64,000 bases of DNA, taken from NCBI RefSeq assembly GCF_018861005.1, contig NZ_JAHKQL010000001.1, positions 62,001 to 126,000 on the forward strand, written 5' to 3'. How positions within the stretch are numbered: position 1 is the stretch's first letter; every line of letters begins with the position of its first letter. Made by a program: the position numbers and the translations under genes. Below, in pieces: positions 63,409 through 64,000 of this stretch. Under the pieces are notes generated by a model. The model was not told where the DNA came from. It saw only the letters and a list, made by a program, of their open reading frames with translations, and made no database searches. Source of the DNA: Polaribacter vadi. Its GTDB lineage: Bacteria > Bacteroidota > Bacteroidia > Flavobacteriales > Flavobacteriaceae.

Positions 63409-64000
63409 TTATCTCCAACCACCAGTTGAATAATCTTCACCAGCTACACCTGTAGTACCTCCAAAAGTATAAATTTCAAAACCTCCAGATTGTAATACTT
63501 CTCCAGGAACTGGGAAATGTAAAGGAGTACCAGTTTGTAATAAATCTTTACCTCTCATTTCAAAAAATGCTAATCCCATACCAGAATTCATTAATTCAAT
63601 AATTCTTTCATAATGAATAGCTTCTTCAATTTCTGATGCAGTTGCACCAATTGCAGGTAAATTACCTCTTAAAGATCTACTACCAGCATTAATTGTAGCT
63701 GCAGCACCAGCTAAATCTCCTGTTCTGTATTGTGCTTCTGCTTTATACAAATCATTTTCTGCTTTTAACATTTCTGGTGTAGCACCTGTCCAGTTAGAAC
63801 CATGTGCTTGTGCATCAAATCTAGAGTGTCTATAAGTAGAGTAGTGGTAAACCCCTCTAGAAGCAATAAAATCTTGACTTGTTAAGTATTCAAAATCTGT
63901 TGCTAATCTGCTGTCATCACTAGAGCTTTCTGGGTAAACTCCTGAAGCTTCTGTAAAATAATCAGGAGTATTAGGGTCTAACATATTAATAACTCTCATG
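63409..64000 (-). CDS. SusD/RagB-family lipoprotein, C-terminal part
   Basis: The gene begins outside the window; about 197 C-terminal residues are seen, so the apparent start at 63999 is internal. The part seen has MLKAENDLYKAEAQYRTGDLAGAAATINAGSR (TPR-like helix pair) and IEEAIHYERIIELMNSGMGLAFFEMRGKDLLQTGTPLHFPVPGEVLQSGG, the typical SusD C-terminus (Glu-Arg pair, FPxP). SusD proteins capture nutrients at the cell surface with a SusC partner, which should lie beyond the window edge. Confidence 0.9.
   Translation of the reverse strand, partial: MRVINMLDPNTPDYFTEASGVYPESSSDDSRLATDFEYLTSQDFIASRGVYHYSTYRHSRFDAQAHGSNWTGATPEMLKAENDLYKAEAQYRTGDLAGAAATINAGSRSLRGNLPAIGATASEIEEAIHYERIIELMNSGMGLAFFEMRGKDLLQTGTPLHFPVPGEVLQSGGFEIYTFGGTTGVAGEDYSTGGWR

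Overview
The window is chromosomal DNA from a marine-type member of the Flavobacteriaceae (Bacteroidota), close to Polaribacter or Tenacibaculum in style. The evidence is low G+C, TAnnTTTG-type -7 promoter boxes, type IX secretion (T9SS) C-terminal sorting domains, a SusD-type lipoprotein, a tmRNA whose tag reads GEDNYALAA, and many DUF families typical of flavobacteria. No phage, insertion sequence, CRISPR array or tRNA gene was seen.

Layout. 1-0.8 kb: end-truncated glycosyltransferase. 1-3.6 kb: NtrB/NtrC-type two-component pair (minus). 3.8-12.3 kb: divergent efflux operon (adaptor, ATPase, two FtsX/MacB permeases, TolC), with a 17-bp tandem repeat between the two units that is a likely binding site for the sigma-54 activator. 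12.4-12.8 kb: tmRNA. 12.9-15.6 kb: saccharopine-dehydrogenase-like enzyme, DUF3820 protein, MscS channel. 15.6-20.0 kb: minus-strand membrane genes, a Coq4-like protein and a winged-helix regulator, with two copies of one palindromic operator-like site. 20-24.5 kb: DUF1801, transglutaminase, KdsA, M28 peptidase, DUF4136, TfoX-N. 24.5-30.3 kb and 39.3-44.7 kb: two paralogous cassettes (below). 30.6-39.3 kb: small barrel protein, a giant alpha-2-macroglobulin with an embedded SusC-like plug, and Mpl. 44.9-47.7 kb: TrkH/TrkA potassium uptake. 47.9-50.9 kb: octaheme/TPR lipoprotein, RadC. 50.9-55.5 kb: surface polysaccharide genes. 55.5-62.6 kb: YjjG-like HAD, a three-gene envelope set, RarA, rhomboid, peroxiredoxin, RlmB. 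62.7-64 kb: lipoprotein and the C-terminal part of a SusD protein.

Most interesting region. Two loci in the same orientation, about 15 kb apart, share one gene order: a large T9SS-secreted protein with a lamin-tail domain, then 26-27 nt later a 56-59 residue peptide gene too short for usual annotation, then a terminator, then modification-type enzymes. Locus B carries a PqqD-HPr-kinase-like fusion and a nucleotidyltransferase. Locus A has the paralogous nucleotidyltransferase and only a short in-frame remnant of the kinase's 3' end. The peptides share a twin-arginine-like leader ending in an AxA-type cleavage site (VQA/AQA) followed by FSG and a short Gly/Pro-rich tail. This looks like an undescribed peptide-modification system coupled to T9SS cargo. 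The function is inferred; the gene content and paralogy are read directly from the sequence.
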